This document shows, in pieces, positions 9,921 through 18,786 of a stretch of 32,523 nt of DNA. Position numbers and translations under genes: made by a program. Each line of letters starts with the position of its first letter. Within the stretch, counting starts at the first letter, position 1. Source of the DNA: Candidatus Zixiibacteriota bacterium (GTDB lineage Bacteria > Zixibacteria > MSB-5A5 > GN15 > FEB-12); NCBI GenBank assembly GCA_028715215.1, contig JAQUSF010000026.1:1-32523 (forward strand), in the 5' to 3' direction. The notes under the pieces were generated by a model. That model was not told the origin of the DNA. It saw only the letters and a program-made list of their open reading frames with translations, and did no database searches.

Positions 9921-9993
9921 AGCGGGAGACGAGGCTCGAACTCGCGACCAACAGCTTGGAAGGCTGTGACTCTGCCAACTGAGTTACTCCCGC
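9921..9993 (-). tRNA. tRNA-Gly (anticodon TCC)
   Basis: The cloverleaf is complete: acceptor GCGGGAG/CTCCCGC, D-stem ACTC/GAGT, anticodon stem ACAGC/GCTGT with loop CTTCCAA (anticodon TCC), T-stem GCGAG/CTCGT, discriminator T. CCA is not encoded. In E. coli glyT (TCC) lies directly before thrT (GGT) and tufB; here a lipoprotein gene lies between them. Confidence 0.97.
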
Positions 9994-10003
9994 TTTGACT
10001 GAT

Positions 10004-10032
10004 AAATTATTTCATAAGAGAAAAATTGGCAA
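10004..10032 (-). promoter_or_regulatory. Possible tRNA-Gly promoter
   Basis: TTGCCA (10027-10032) and TAATTT (10004-10009) are spaced by 17 bases, 10 bases before the tRNA 5' end. The -10 match is poor, so this is a weak prediction; the tRNA could also be read from the NAD kinase transcript. Confidence 0.3.
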
Positions 10033-10085
10033 GTTATTTTATTTTTTCAGCTTTGTCAGAACAGTTGGACAATGTCGGTCATAGT

Positions 10086-10949
10086 TCAGGTAAAATATGG
10101 TGAGACACCCCAGTGCAATTTGTTTTTTAAAAGCTGAAAATAGGAGTTTTCCGGAAAAGTAATTAATTTTGCGCGATAGTCAGCCCGGGAAATTATGACT
10201 TTTTCCCGGCTATACAAGGGCACCATGACCTGGCCGTCCAGAGCCAGCGTGGCTTCCCTGTTTTCAGTGAGAATCATCAACTCGAGGACATCGTCAGGGG
10301 ATAAAATCATGGGTCTGGTCGTCAGGGAAAAGGAAGAAATCGGCGACACAATCATGGCTTCGATTTTAGGATGCATAATCGGGCCGCCGACCGCCAGGTT
10401 ATAAGCCGTGGAGCCGGTGGCGGTGGCGATTATCAGACCATCAGCCTTGTAAGTTACCACCTCTTCACCGTTGATTTTAAGGTCGATATCAAGAAGACGC
10501 GGGACAGCGCCGTTATCAATTACGACATCGTTGAGAGCATCGGACGAAGGGGGTTGCTTTTTACCCATGACAACCGTATTAAGCACCATCCGCTCATCGA
10601 GGGAGTACTTCCCGGCCAGGATGGCATCAAGAGCATGGTCCAGTTGTGGCGGTTTCAAGGGGGTTAAAAATCCCAGCGAACCCAGGTTGATTCCCAGAAG
10701 CGGCGTGCCGATAGGACCGGCGGTGCGAGCCGCCGAAAGCAATGTCCCGTCGCCACCCATTGAAACCAGAACATCAACCTCGCCGGCAATATCCTCGCGC
10801 GGACAAAAAAGAGCAAAATCCCTGACGACTTCCTGAAGTTCATGGCTGAGCACTAACTCCTGATTGTTTTTCTTTACCCACTCCAGGATGACTTTAATCG
10901 CATTTTCCGCCCCGATTCTTTTTAAATTGGCAATCAGACCAAACCGCAT
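10086..10949 (-). CDS. nadK: NAD kinase
   Basis: This enzyme phosphorylates NAD to NADP in the cytoplasm. The 287-residue protein has the signature GGDGT (residues 65-69), the LGINLGSLGFL block, ALNDVVID in place of the common ALNE, and the C-terminal DGLIIATATGSTAYNLAVGGPI and LALDGQ motifs. I chose the ATG at 10947-10949, with AGGG 9 bases upstream; an in-frame TTG six codons earlier would leave the AGGG inside the gene. It lies after dxs with a 158-base gap, so it may have its own promoter. Confidence 0.95.
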   Translation of the reverse strand: MRFGLIANLKRIGAENAIKVILEWVKKNNQELVLSHELQEVVRDFALFCPREDIAGEVDVLVSMGGDGTLLSAARTAGPIGTPLLGINLGSLGFLTPLKPPQLDHALDAILAGKYSLDERMVLNTVVMGKKQPPSSDALNDVVIDNGAVPRLLDIDLKINGEEVVTYKADGLIIATATGSTAYNLAVGGPIMHPKIEAMIVSPISSFSLTTRPMILSPDDVLELMILTENREATLALDGQVMVPLYSREKVIISRADYRAKLITFPENSYFQLLKNKLHWGVSPYFT

Positions 10950-10986
10950 TTTATTTATCCCTGCCAATCAATTCGCTTAAGTAAAA

Positions 10987-11016
10987 AATATATCAAAGAA
11001 CTCTCCCCGACGGCAA
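10987..11016 (-). promoter_or_regulatory. Possible nadK promoter
   Basis: TTGCCG (11011-11016) and TATATT (10987-10992) are spaced by 18 bases, 37 bases before the nadK ATG. The -10 matches the consensus at five of six positions, the -35 at four. The rest of the dxs-nadK gap shows no convincing terminator. Confidence 0.4.
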
Positions 11017-11107
11017 GCACAACTTTTTGGAACCGGATAAAATTATATTCCGATATAAAATTACCAGAGGCTGTAACAGTCCAACAATTTTCATGGGATT
11101 TTACCCA

Positions 11108-13060
11108 TCATCCGGACATCGATTTTTTTTTAAGGCTGCCGTTTTTTTTCATAACCAGCTTTTGCAGCAGTCCGGCAGCGGTTTTGTGCTCCGCATAAAT
11201 GAAACTCCGGATTGACCGGGCAATACCTTCCGGGTCAAGGCCAACCTCGCGCAGAAGTTCCAGGCGGGTACCATGAGTGATAAAATCATCCGCCAACCCG
11301 AGGTTTTTAAACTTGCCGTCGTACCTGACGGAAATCAGATAAGCGGCTACTGCCTGACCGAATCCGCCGCGCAGAGCGTTTTCTTCAATAGTGATGATAT
11401 ACTTGGCATCACGCGCGATACCTGCTAAAATATCCATATCGAGAGGCTTGATAAAGCGGGCGTTAACAACCGAAATATCCACGCCTTTTTCATGAAGATT
11501 CTCGCGGGCCTTAAGGGTGTTGGCAGCCATGGCGCCGACCGCCAGAACCACGATATCTCCGGGGCTGGTCAACCACTCCCATTTTCCCCATTCGAGAGCA
11601 GGAACAGGTTCTTCCATCGCAAAAGGAACATTATCACGGGGGTAACGGATTACCACCACCTGGTCAATATTATTATCAAGGGTGTAATGCATCATGGTTC
11701 GAAGTTCATTGCCGTCCTTGGGAGCCGCCACCGTAAGGTTGGGAACGGCAGAAAAACAACTCAGGTCAAAAACGCCGTGATGCGTCGGACCATCGCTGCC
11801 GACCAGCCCCCCGCGGTCCATGCAGATGACCACCGGTAATTTCTGAATAGCCATATCATGAATAACCTGGTCATAAGCCCGTTGCATAAAAGTAGAGTAG
11901 ACCGCCAGATAAGGTCTTATCCCCTCTGCGGCCAGCCCGGCGGCAAAACAGGCCGCATGACCTTCGGCAATCCCGACATCAAAAAAACGGTCGGGATATT
12001 GCTCGGCATACTTGTCCAGACCGGTACCGCTGCACATGGCGGCGGTGATAGCCACGACTTTCTCATTTTTAGAAGCCAGTTCCAGCATGGTGTTTCCGAA
12101 AACATCGGTATAAGATGGAAAGGAACTATTCGAGACGGTAACCTGACCGGTCACTTTATCAAATTTACCGATTCCATGATAAGAAACAACATCCTTCTCG
12201 GCCGGCACAAAACCTTTACCCTTTTTTGAGGCAACATGGAGCAATACCGGACCTTCGATTTTCTTTATATCCCTCAGGATTTTAACCATTTGCGGCAGGT
12301 CATGACCATCGATAGGTCCGAAATAACTGAAACCCAGTTTTTCAAAGAGCATCCCGGGTACCAGAAGAGCCTTGACCGAATCTTCAAGCCGACTTATCGT
12401 TTCTCTGATTTTATCCCGGCGCTTAAAACGCCCGGTCAAATCCCAGATTTCTTTACGCAGTTTATAAAGTTTTTCGTCGGTCATGATGCTGGTAAGGTAC
12501 TTGGATATGGAGCCGACATTTTTAGAAATCGACCAGGTGTTGTCATTCAGCACCACCAGCAAATCTTTTTTGAGAGAACCGGCATTGTTCAAACCCTCAA
12601 AAGCCAGTCCCCCGGTCATAGCACCGTCACCGATAACGGCAATAACTCGGTGTTTTAAACCGGCCATATCGCGGGCGACCGCCAGTCCCAGAGCGGCGGA
12701 TATTGATGTAGAGGCATGCCCGGCGCCGAAAGCATCAAATTCCGATTCACTGCGTTTGGCATAACCGGCCAGACCGCCGTATTGACGGATTGTCGAAATC
12801 CGGTCTTTACGGCCGGTTAATATTTTGTGTGTATAGGTTTGATGGCTGACATCCCAGACGAGTTTATCTTCAGGCAGGTTATAAACATAATGCAAGGCAA
12901 TTGTCAGTTCCACCACCCCGAGATTGGAAGCCAGATGCCCGCCTGTTTCGGCAATGGTTGATACCAGAAGCTGTCTGATTTCTTCAGCTAATTCCGTAAG
13001 CTCTTCGACCGTAAGAACTTTCAGGTCTAAAGGAGTGTTTATTTTACACAGGTGCTTCAT
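11108..13060 (-). CDS. dxs: 1-deoxy-D-xylulose-5-phosphate synthase
   Basis: The first enzyme of the MEP pathway condenses pyruvate and glyceraldehyde 3-phosphate using thiamine diphosphate. The 650-residue protein has the N-terminal TPP domain with GGHLASNLG (40-48; His42 corresponds to E. coli His49) and GDGAMTGG (144-151), the central pyrimidine-binding domain, and a transketolase C-terminal domain. The usual WDVGHQAYPHK is WDVSHQTYTHK here. The ATG lies 22 bases after the prenyl synthase stop; only a distant GGAAG is seen as a ribosome binding site. The neighbouring ispA and uppS use its products. Confidence 0.97.
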   Translation of the reverse strand: MKHLCKINTPLDLKVLTVEELTELAEEIRQLLVSTIAETGGHLASNLGVVELTIALHYVYNLPEDKLVWDVSHQTYTHKILTGRKDRISTIRQYGGLAGYAKRSESEFDAFGAGHASTSISAALGLAVARDMAGLKHRVIAVIGDGAMTGGLAFEGLNNAGSLKKDLLVVLNDNTWSISKNVGSISKYLTSIMTDEKLYKLRKEIWDLTGRFKRRDKIRETISRLEDSVKALLVPGMLFEKLGFSYFGPIDGHDLPQMVKILRDIKKIEGPVLLHVASKKGKGFVPAEKDVVSYHGIGKFDKVTGQVTVSNSSFPSYTDVFGNTMLELASKNEKVVAITAAMCSGTGLDKYAEQYPDRFFDVGIAEGHAACFAAGLAAEGIRPYLAVYSTFMQRAYDQVIHDMAIQKLPVVICMDRGGLVGSDGPTHHGVFDLSCFSAVPNLTVAAPKDGNELRTMMHYTLDNNIDQVVVIRYPRDNVPFAMEEPVPALEWGKWEWLTSPGDIVVLAVGAMAANTLKARENLHEKGVDISVVNARFIKPLDMDILAGIARDAKYIITIEENALRGGFGQAVAAYLISVRYDGKFKNLGLADDFITHGTRLELLREVGLDPEGIARSIRSFIYAEHKTAAGLLQKLVMKKNGSLKKKSMSG

Positions 13061-13082
13061 AAATAATTTATTATACTTCCGG

Positions 13083-13973
13083 TTATTTTTCTCTTTGACC
13101 GATAAAACGAGCCAGATATTTCAGAAGATTATCTTCCTCTTTGTTATTATTAATGACCGCCAGAGCTTCATCAATTAATCGGGCAGCATCCCGGCGAGCC
13201 ATTTCCAGGCCTACGGTTCCGGGATAAGTAGCTTTCTGATTTTTACTATCGGAACCGATTTTCTTTCCCAATAATTTCTGGTCACCCTCAATATCAAGAA
13301 TATCATCAATGATTTGAAAAGCCAGGCCGATTTTTTCACCATATTCAGTTAACCGGGACAAAAGGGCTTCACTGGCGCCGGCAAGGATCGCCCCGATTCT
13401 CACGGCGCCCCTGATGAGAGCGCCGGTTTTCCGTTTATGAATACTAACAATTTCATCTCTGGTTACGGCTTGACCTTCCGCTTCGACATCGGCCATCTGT
13501 CCGCCCAGCATACCGGAGGTGCCGATGGCTTCCGCCAGTTCCATAACGGCCCGGATTGAACCGGTCTTGGCCATTAATTCGAAAGCCACGACATGAAGAG
13601 CGTCTCCGGCCAGCACGGCCACCGCCTCGTCGAACTGTTTATGGCAAGTCGGTCGGCCGCGGCGCAGGTCGTCGTCATCCATACAGGGCAGGTCATCGTG
13701 TATCAACGAGTAGGTATGTACCATCTCCAGGGCTGCCATTGCCAGATGGATAATTTCGATATTGTTGACAACATCACCATTACAATATTTATACACGGCG
13801 AACGCCAGAGCCGGACGAAGGCGTTTACCGCCCGCCATGACCGAATAACGCATGGCGGCATGTAAGCGCTGTGGGGGCACGGTGTCCGAAGGCAGGTATT
13901 TATCGAGCAAATCCTCGGTTAACCTGCGGGTATATTCAAGGTAAAGTTGTCCTTCAATGGCATCTACCGGCAT
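13083..13973 (-). CDS. ispA: Short-chain trans-prenyl diphosphate synthase (farnesyl/geranylgeranyl type)
   Basis: It condenses isopentenyl diphosphate with allylic primers to give C15 or C20 diphosphate. The first aspartate-rich motif is Asp93-Asp94...Asp99 (DDLPCMDDDDLRRGRPT) and the second Asp223-Asp224...Asp227 (DDILD); GGKRLRP near residue 48-54 binds the homoallylic substrate. Length is 296. Product chain length cannot be read reliably, so farnesyl and geranylgeranyl diphosphate are both possible. The ATG shares one base with the xseB stop (TAATG), with GAGGAT inside xseB as ribosome binding site. The xseA-xseB-ispA-dxs order is widespread in bacteria. Confidence 0.93.
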   Translation of the reverse strand: MPVDAIEGQLYLEYTRRLTEDLLDKYLPSDTVPPQRLHAAMRYSVMAGGKRLRPALAFAVYKYCNGDVVNNIEIIHLAMAALEMVHTYSLIHDDLPCMDDDDLRRGRPTCHKQFDEAVAVLAGDALHVVAFELMAKTGSIRAVMELAEAIGTSGMLGGQMADVEAEGQAVTRDEIVSIHKRKTGALIRGAVRIGAILAGASEALLSRLTEYGEKIGLAFQIIDDILDIEGDQKLLGKKIGSDSKNQKATYPGTVGLEMARRDAARLIDEALAVINNNKEEDNLLKYLARFIGQREK

Positions 13974-14224
13974 TATTCCTTATCCTCTGTTTCCGCGAAC
14001 TCTTCTTCAACGAGAGTCTTATTTTTTTCGTTGATGATTTTTACTTTCTTTTCCGCTTCGGACAGTTTCTTATCACAAAAGCCGGCGATTTCCAGACCCT
14101 CGGTGTAAAGCTTGATGGCTTCTTCCAGTTTCACTTCACCGGTTTCCAGAAGATTGGTAATTTCTTCAAGACGATTTATGGCCGTCTCAAAATCCTTATA
14201 CTTTGAAGGATTTGTCATATTCAC
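13973..14224 (-). CDS. xseB: Exodeoxyribonuclease VII small subunit
   Basis: The 83-residue helical subunit binds several copies per XseA. The family core is clear: FETAINRLEEITNLLETGEVKLEEAIKLY is present in the N-terminal half (about residues 12-40), and a charged tail follows. The GTG at 14222-14224 directly follows the xseA stop; the ATG two codons later (14216-14218) is an equally plausible start, with AGGTG just before it. The 3' end overlaps ispA by one base. Confidence 0.93.
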   Translation of the reverse strand: MNMTNPSKYKDFETAINRLEEITNLLETGEVKLEEAIKLYTEGLEIAGFCDKKLSEAEKKVKIINEKNKTLVEEEFAETEDKE

Positions 14225-15436
14225 CTATTTTTCCATATTACTTTCTTCAACCATTGAAATCAAGCGGCCATCAACCAGGATGGTTTCCAGCTTATCGCCG
14301 GGTTTAATTGTTCGGCAGCTTTTCACCAGCGACCGTTCGGGCAGTTTCCGACTCACCGAGTAACCTCGCGACAGTATTTTCAATGGCGACAGAGTATCCA
14401 GCCGTGACAGAACTAAAGATAAATTATTTTTAAAAACTTCAAAGCGATTTTTCCCGGCGGCCTGTAACAAGCGGATTTGACTGTCAAGGTACTGCTGGTG
14501 CTGTTGAATGAAATCAAGGGGTCGGGCATAAACAGGACGGTTTAGAAGAGCTCCAAGCTGTTGGCGGGCTTGCCGGACAAGATTCCCAAGACGCCCCGCC
14601 TGGGTGGAAAGCTGGTACTCAAGACGGCCCTGCATATCCTTTATCGACCATATAACCAGCTCGGCTGCCGCCGAGGGGGTGGGGGCACGAAGGTCAGCGG
14701 CCAGGTCAGACAGGGTTATATCGATTTCATGTCCGACAGCCGAGACCACCGGAATTTTCGAGGCGGCGATTGCCCGTACGGTTATTTCGGTATTGAACGG
14801 CCAGAGGTCCTCAAGCGACCCGCCGCCCCGACCGGTTATTATTACATCGATATCACCGCGGCGGTTAAAATATTCAAGGCCGGCTTTGATGGTCAACTCG
14901 GCGCCCTTACCCTGAACCTGAGCCGGGTAAATAATCAACTCAACGGAAGGGTTACGACGTCGGGCTATCTGGATAATATCCCTGACAGCCGCTCCGGTGG
15001 GCGAAGTTACAATCCCGATTTTACCGGGATACTCGGGTAGTGGTTTTTTACGGGTTTCATCGAAAAGACCTTCCGCGGCTAATTTCTCATACAATTGCCG
15101 GAAAGCCAGTTCCAGTTCACCCGCTCCCACCGGCAGAAGCTTGCGACAGTTGAGCTGATAATTGCCGCCTTTTTCATAGACGGTGATATCGCCGTAGGCG
15201 ATTACTTTCTGCCCGTTTTCCGGTTCGAATTTAAGATATGCTCCGGCTGAACGCCAGATTGTCACTTTAATAACCGCATTTTCATCTTTAAGATACATAT
15301 AACGGTGGCCTGACGAATGATGAATATAATTGGATATCTCCCCCTCAACCCAGAGGTCAAAAAAGCTTTCCTCCAGGGCGGTCTTTATCATTCGCGTAAT
15401 GGCAGTCACCGAAAAAGGTTTTATTTTCTCAGGCAT
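14225..15436 (-). CDS. xseA: Exodeoxyribonuclease VII large subunit
   Basis: The catalytic subunit of the single-strand-specific exonuclease VII. The 403-residue protein has an N-terminal OB-fold (about 1-100, with VEGEISNY and SGHRYMYLKDENAVI), then the catalytic domain with IGIVTSPTGAAVRDI, IITGRGGGSLEDLWPFN and AVGHEIDITLSDLAADLRAPTPSAAAE. I chose the ATG at 15434-15436 as it best matches the family N-terminus; an upstream TTG adds seven residues. Neither has a visible ribosome binding site. A TATAAT lies 4 bases before the ATG, which is probably chance. Confidence 0.95.
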   Translation of the reverse strand: MPEKIKPFSVTAITRMIKTALEESFFDLWVEGEISNYIHHSSGHRYMYLKDENAVIKVTIWRSAGAYLKFEPENGQKVIAYGDITVYEKGGNYQLNCRKLLPVGAGELELAFRQLYEKLAAEGLFDETRKKPLPEYPGKIGIVTSPTGAAVRDIIQIARRRNPSVELIIYPAQVQGKGAELTIKAGLEYFNRRGDIDVIITGRGGGSLEDLWPFNTEITVRAIAASKIPVVSAVGHEIDITLSDLAADLRAPTPSAAAELVIWSIKDMQGRLEYQLSTQAGRLGNLVRQARQQLGALLNRPVYARPLDFIQQHQQYLDSQIRLLQAAGKNRFEVFKNNLSLVLSRLDTLSPLKILSRGYSVSRKLPERSLVKSCRTIKPGDKLETILVDGRLISMVEESNMEK

Positions 15437-15495
15437 GATAATTATATAATGACCCAAGCAACGATAAGCAATAATTAAACCGTCTTATACCGGAC

Positions 15496-17328
15496 CTATA
15501 ATTTATTCAAATTTTCAAGTATGGTGCGGGCTAATTTTTCGTTAATTCCTTTTACTGCAGTCAGCTCTTCGAGGGTGGCTTTTTTTATTCGTTCTACCGA
15601 CCCGAAAGATTGTAAAAGCAACGCTCGCTTTGCCGGACCGATACCGGGAACACTGTCCAGGGCGGATTGGATAGTCCGCCGGGAACGTACCTTACGATTG
15701 TAATTGATGGCGAACCGGTGAGCCTCATCACGGATACGTTTGAGAAGTATCAGGGCCGGTGAGCTTTTACTTATAGTAATCGGGTCGCTTTGCACAGGCA
15801 GGTACACCTCCTCAAGGCGTTTAGCCAGGGCAATAACCGGCTGGTTGTCAAATCCCAGGGACTTGAGTTCAGCCAGAGCCGAGGATAACTGACCTTTGCC
15901 GCCGTCCACCACCACCAGGTCAGGGGGACTCAGCTTCTCGGACTGAAGCCGGTAAAAATAACGGCCGACCACCTCCCGCATCATGGTAAAATCATCCTGT
16001 CCGGTAACACCCTTAATTTTAAAATGCCGGTACTCGTTCTTCCTGGGCTTTCCGTTTTCGAAATAAACACAGGCTCCGACGGCATCGGTCTCACCGGTAT
16101 TGGAAATATCAAAACAGACCATCGTTTTCGGCGACACCGACAGATGCAATTCATCTTTTAAGGCCGTGACCATTTTGCTGGTGCGTTCTTGGTGTCCCTG
16201 CTTCTGAATCAACAGTTCGTCCAGTAAAAGGCGGGCGTTTTTTGCCGCAAGGTCAACCAGCTTGACTTTACTGCCGATCCGCGGCGTTACGATTTTTATG
16301 GCAGAACCTTTGACTGCTTTGAGCCAATTTTCGATTACCGCAACTTCCGCCAACTCCATCGGGATGAAAATTTCTTCGGGAAGGTTGGGTTGATGGTTGT
16401 AATACTGAATCAGAAAAGCTTCCAGAACCGCTTCCTCGGAGTCATTTTCATCCGCCAGAAGTTGAAAATCCTGTCGGCCAATCAAAACCCCTTCCCGAAT
16501 CTGCATGATTACCGCCACCGCATCCCGGGCTTCCCTGGCAATAGAGACGATATCGCGGTCGATGACTTCCCCGACATCGGCACTTTGCTTGACCACCACC
16601 GCTTTTATAGCATCAATCTGGTCACGATACAGCCGGGCTTCTTCAAACCGCATGGCTTCGGAAGCGGCGAACATTTTTTCCGAAAGCCGGCCAAGCAGTT
16701 TTTTTGACTTGCCTGATAATATCATCATCACCGCGTTAACCTGCTCCCGGTAATCCTCTTCGGACTGTAAACCCTCGCAGGGACCCTTGCAGCGGTCGAT
16801 ATGATAATCAAGGCAGACCTGGTATTTTTTTCCCTCAGGTGGTGGTATTATATAATTGCACGTCCGAATTTTGAACAGCCGGGTCAAAAAAGTGACTGTC
16901 TTTCTCATGTTCAGAGAACTGGTGTAAGGACCGAAATATACGGCTTTATCCTTTTCCAGACGACGGACAATCAATACCCTGGGAAAAGGTTCCCCGGTGG
17001 TTATCTTTATATAAGGGAAATGTTTGTCATCCCTGAGCATGACGTTATAGCGTGGTTTGTGCTCCCGCACCAGATTTGCTTCGAGAATTAATGATTCCAC
17101 TTCATTTTCGGTAACCAGCAGCTCCAGGTCGGCTATTTTAGAGACCAGCCGAAATGTTTTCAGGTCGTGACGATTCCCATCTTGAAAATATGAACGGACG
17201 CGATTGCGCAGATTCTTGGCTTTTCCGATATAAATTATCTTCCCCTGGGCATTCTTGAACATATAAACACCGGGGGATGCAGGCAGGTTTTGAAGTTTCA
17301 ACGCCAGATTTTTTGATGCCTTGGTCAT
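15496..17328 (-). CDS. uvrC: Excinuclease ABC subunit C
   Basis: UvrC makes both incisions in nucleotide excision repair. The 610 residues show all domains: GIY-YIG nuclease (about 12-95, with GVYMF and IIYIGKAKNLRNRV), a UVR domain that contacts UvrB (about 205-240), the RNase H-like nuclease domain with VVVDGGKGQLSSA, and a C-terminal double helix-hairpin-helix (about 555-610, VPGIGPAKRALL). The cysteine-rich segment C-x8-C type between the first two domains is present (NYIIPPPEGKKYQVCLDYH). The ATG has a weak AAGAG upstream. It lies 43 bases after the NlpC/P60 gene. Confidence 0.97.
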   Translation of the reverse strand: MTKASKNLALKLQNLPASPGVYMFKNAQGKIIYIGKAKNLRNRVRSYFQDGNRHDLKTFRLVSKIADLELLVTENEVESLILEANLVREHKPRYNVMLRDDKHFPYIKITTGEPFPRVLIVRRLEKDKAVYFGPYTSSLNMRKTVTFLTRLFKIRTCNYIIPPPEGKKYQVCLDYHIDRCKGPCEGLQSEEDYREQVNAVMMILSGKSKKLLGRLSEKMFAASEAMRFEEARLYRDQIDAIKAVVVKQSADVGEVIDRDIVSIAREARDAVAVIMQIREGVLIGRQDFQLLADENDSEEAVLEAFLIQYYNHQPNLPEEIFIPMELAEVAVIENWLKAVKGSAIKIVTPRIGSKVKLVDLAAKNARLLLDELLIQKQGHQERTSKMVTALKDELHLSVSPKTMVCFDISNTGETDAVGACVYFENGKPRKNEYRHFKIKGVTGQDDFTMMREVVGRYFYRLQSEKLSPPDLVVVDGGKGQLSSALAELKSLGFDNQPVIALAKRLEEVYLPVQSDPITISKSSPALILLKRIRDEAHRFAINYNRKVRSRRTIQSALDSVPGIGPAKRALLLQSFGSVERIKKATLEELTAVKGINEKLARTILENLNKL

Positions 17329-17371
17329 ATACTCTTAAACCCGGCTGGCTCCTTCGGAGTTCACGGCGGAA

Positions 17372-17875
17372 TTATTTTAAAATACGCCTTGCCCCGAAAT
17401 AACAACGGGCCCAGTATTTATCGCTCAGATCGCTGATGATAACCCCATAAGACGATGAAGAGTGAATGAAGTCGTTAGTCCCCATATAAATACCAACATG
17501 AGAAATCCTGCCGGTCCGGTCGGTCTTGAAAAAAACCAGGTCGCCGAAGCGAAGCCGTGTCCGGGGAACTTCAATGCCCTGCTTATATTGTTCGGCAGCG
17601 CTTAAAGGCAGATAGAAACGATTGAAATCCCGAAAAACCTGAAAAGTGAACATCGAACAATCCATCCCGTCGCTAACAGCGGATGTTCCCTTATAGGGGT
17701 GACCAAGATACTTGTTGAGAATACGACCGAAACGGATAAATTCATTGGTGGATATAAGGGTACTGTCCACGGTTTTGTCTTCGGGGGTTATCGGCGGACC
17801 GGTTTTATAACGGGGGTAAGTATGACACCCCAGAGACAATAGATATATAGAAATAATCAGGGCAAGATATCTCAT
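17372..17875 (-). CDS. NlpC/P60-family lipoprotein, probable cell-wall endopeptidase
   Basis: Predicted to cut peptide stems of peptidoglycan in the periplasm. The 167-residue protein has a short lipoprotein signal ending LSLGC (Cys17). The NlpC/P60 domain follows, with catalytic Cys in GMDCSMFTFQVF, His in ISHVGIYMG and the third polar residue in IHSSSSYGV; AEQYKQG and RFGDLVFFK are typical of the family. The ATG overlaps the stop of the UbiA-family gene by one base (TGATG), implying translational coupling. A link between wall turnover and the undecaprenyl/lipid genes upstream is plausible. Confidence 0.9.
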   Translation of the reverse strand: MRYLALIISIYLLSLGCHTYPRYKTGPPITPEDKTVDSTLISTNEFIRFGRILNKYLGHPYKGTSAVSDGMDCSMFTFQVFRDFNRFYLPLSAAEQYKQGIEVPRTRLRFGDLVFFKTDRTGRISHVGIYMGTNDFIHSSSSYGVIISDLSDKYWARCYFGARRILK

Positions 17876-18786
17876 CAGGCCATCTCAGGATAGGTTAAAT
17901 TAAATCTCTTCTTGTAATATATCCGGGTAAAAATCAGCAGAGCAACAATAAATAAAAAGTAAAGAGGATAAAAATAACCGGCCAGCAAAGTGACCAGTAA
18001 AAGAGGAAATTTAGCCGTAAACAGAATCATTTTCTCGGAATTTACAAAAAGGGTTACCAATATCAGAAGTGCACTGACCACAGACAGATAAACAAGTTCC
18101 AGAAATCCTGACCGGTGAGCCGGATAAACCGAAAGCGCCATCAAAAGAAAGGCCAGGCCAAGAGCACCACGGGAACCCAACCTTACCGCCACTGTCCTTT
18201 TTCCGGTTGCCCGGTCGCCTTTTATATCGGGAATGGTAGTGATACAGGTTATGGACATGATAGTAATAAAAAAATAAAACGGACTATCCCAACCCAGTAA
18301 GCCGGCGTTATGTAAATTAATATGTGGCATTATCGAAAGAGCGACCAAAAAACCATAAGCATATCCGTTTATTAAAAGGCTTGAAACCACCCGGTCTTTC
18401 AACCGCCAGGGAGGGGCGGAATAAATATACCCGGCCACGAAAATCTGGAGGTAAACAGCAAGGGTAACCACGGATATAAATATGCCTATCACAAGAGCCG
18501 TCAGGGTTACGACCAGGTAGGCTGACATCATCGCTTTCAAAGAAATGACATTTTTCTGGAGAAAACCTAATTTTTCATTGATAAGATCCGACTCGTAATC
18601 AAAAACCTGGTTGAGATACAGCGCCCCGGCAAAAACCAGACTCAGACCGGCGAGGTTCAAAAAATCTCCGGTCTGGAAATTTTTCCCAGCCAGATGATGA
18701 TGATAACGAAGGGCGACCAGAAACACCGACCAGACCGGCATGACAAGTAAAGGGCGGGCGGCAAATATGAAGTCCAGGGCTCTCAT
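17875..18786 (-). CDS. UbiA-family membrane prenyltransferase
   Basis: These enzymes transfer a prenyl chain from its diphosphate to an aromatic or glycerol-phosphate acceptor in the inner membrane. The 303-residue, multi-helix protein shows both aspartate motifs: NQVFDYESDLINEK (Asn59, Asp63, Asp67) and DIKGDRATGKRTVAVRLG (about 188-205). The acceptor cannot be read from the sequence: quinone precursors and geranylgeranylglyceryl phosphate are both possible. It overlaps cdsA by four bases (ATGA) and the NlpC/P60 gene by one, so all three are likely made together. The cdsA neighbour favours a lipid role, but weakly. Confidence 0.88.
   Translation of the reverse strand: MRALDFIFAARPLLVMPVWSVFLVALRYHHHLAGKNFQTGDFLNLAGLSLVFAGALYLNQVFDYESDLINEKLGFLQKNVISLKAMMSAYLVVTLTALVIGIFISVVTLAVYLQIFVAGYIYSAPPWRLKDRVVSSLLINGYAYGFLVALSIMPHINLHNAGLLGWDSPFYFFITIMSITCITTIPDIKGDRATGKRTVAVRLGSRGALGLAFLLMALSVYPAHRSGFLELVYLSVVSALLILVTLFVNSEKMILFTAKFPLLLVTLLAGYFYPLYFLFIVALLIFTRIYYKKRFNLTYPEMA

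Noticed and set aside
9898-9978. Upstream extension of the lipoprotein gene
   Set aside because: The extension would be translated from the tRNA-Gly gene; the ATG at 9897 gives a proper lipoprotein signal and has a ribosome binding site.
15437-15463. A TATAAT just before the xseA start as a leaderless promoter
   Set aside because: Only 4 bases separate it from the ATG, and no -35 lies at a suitable distance.
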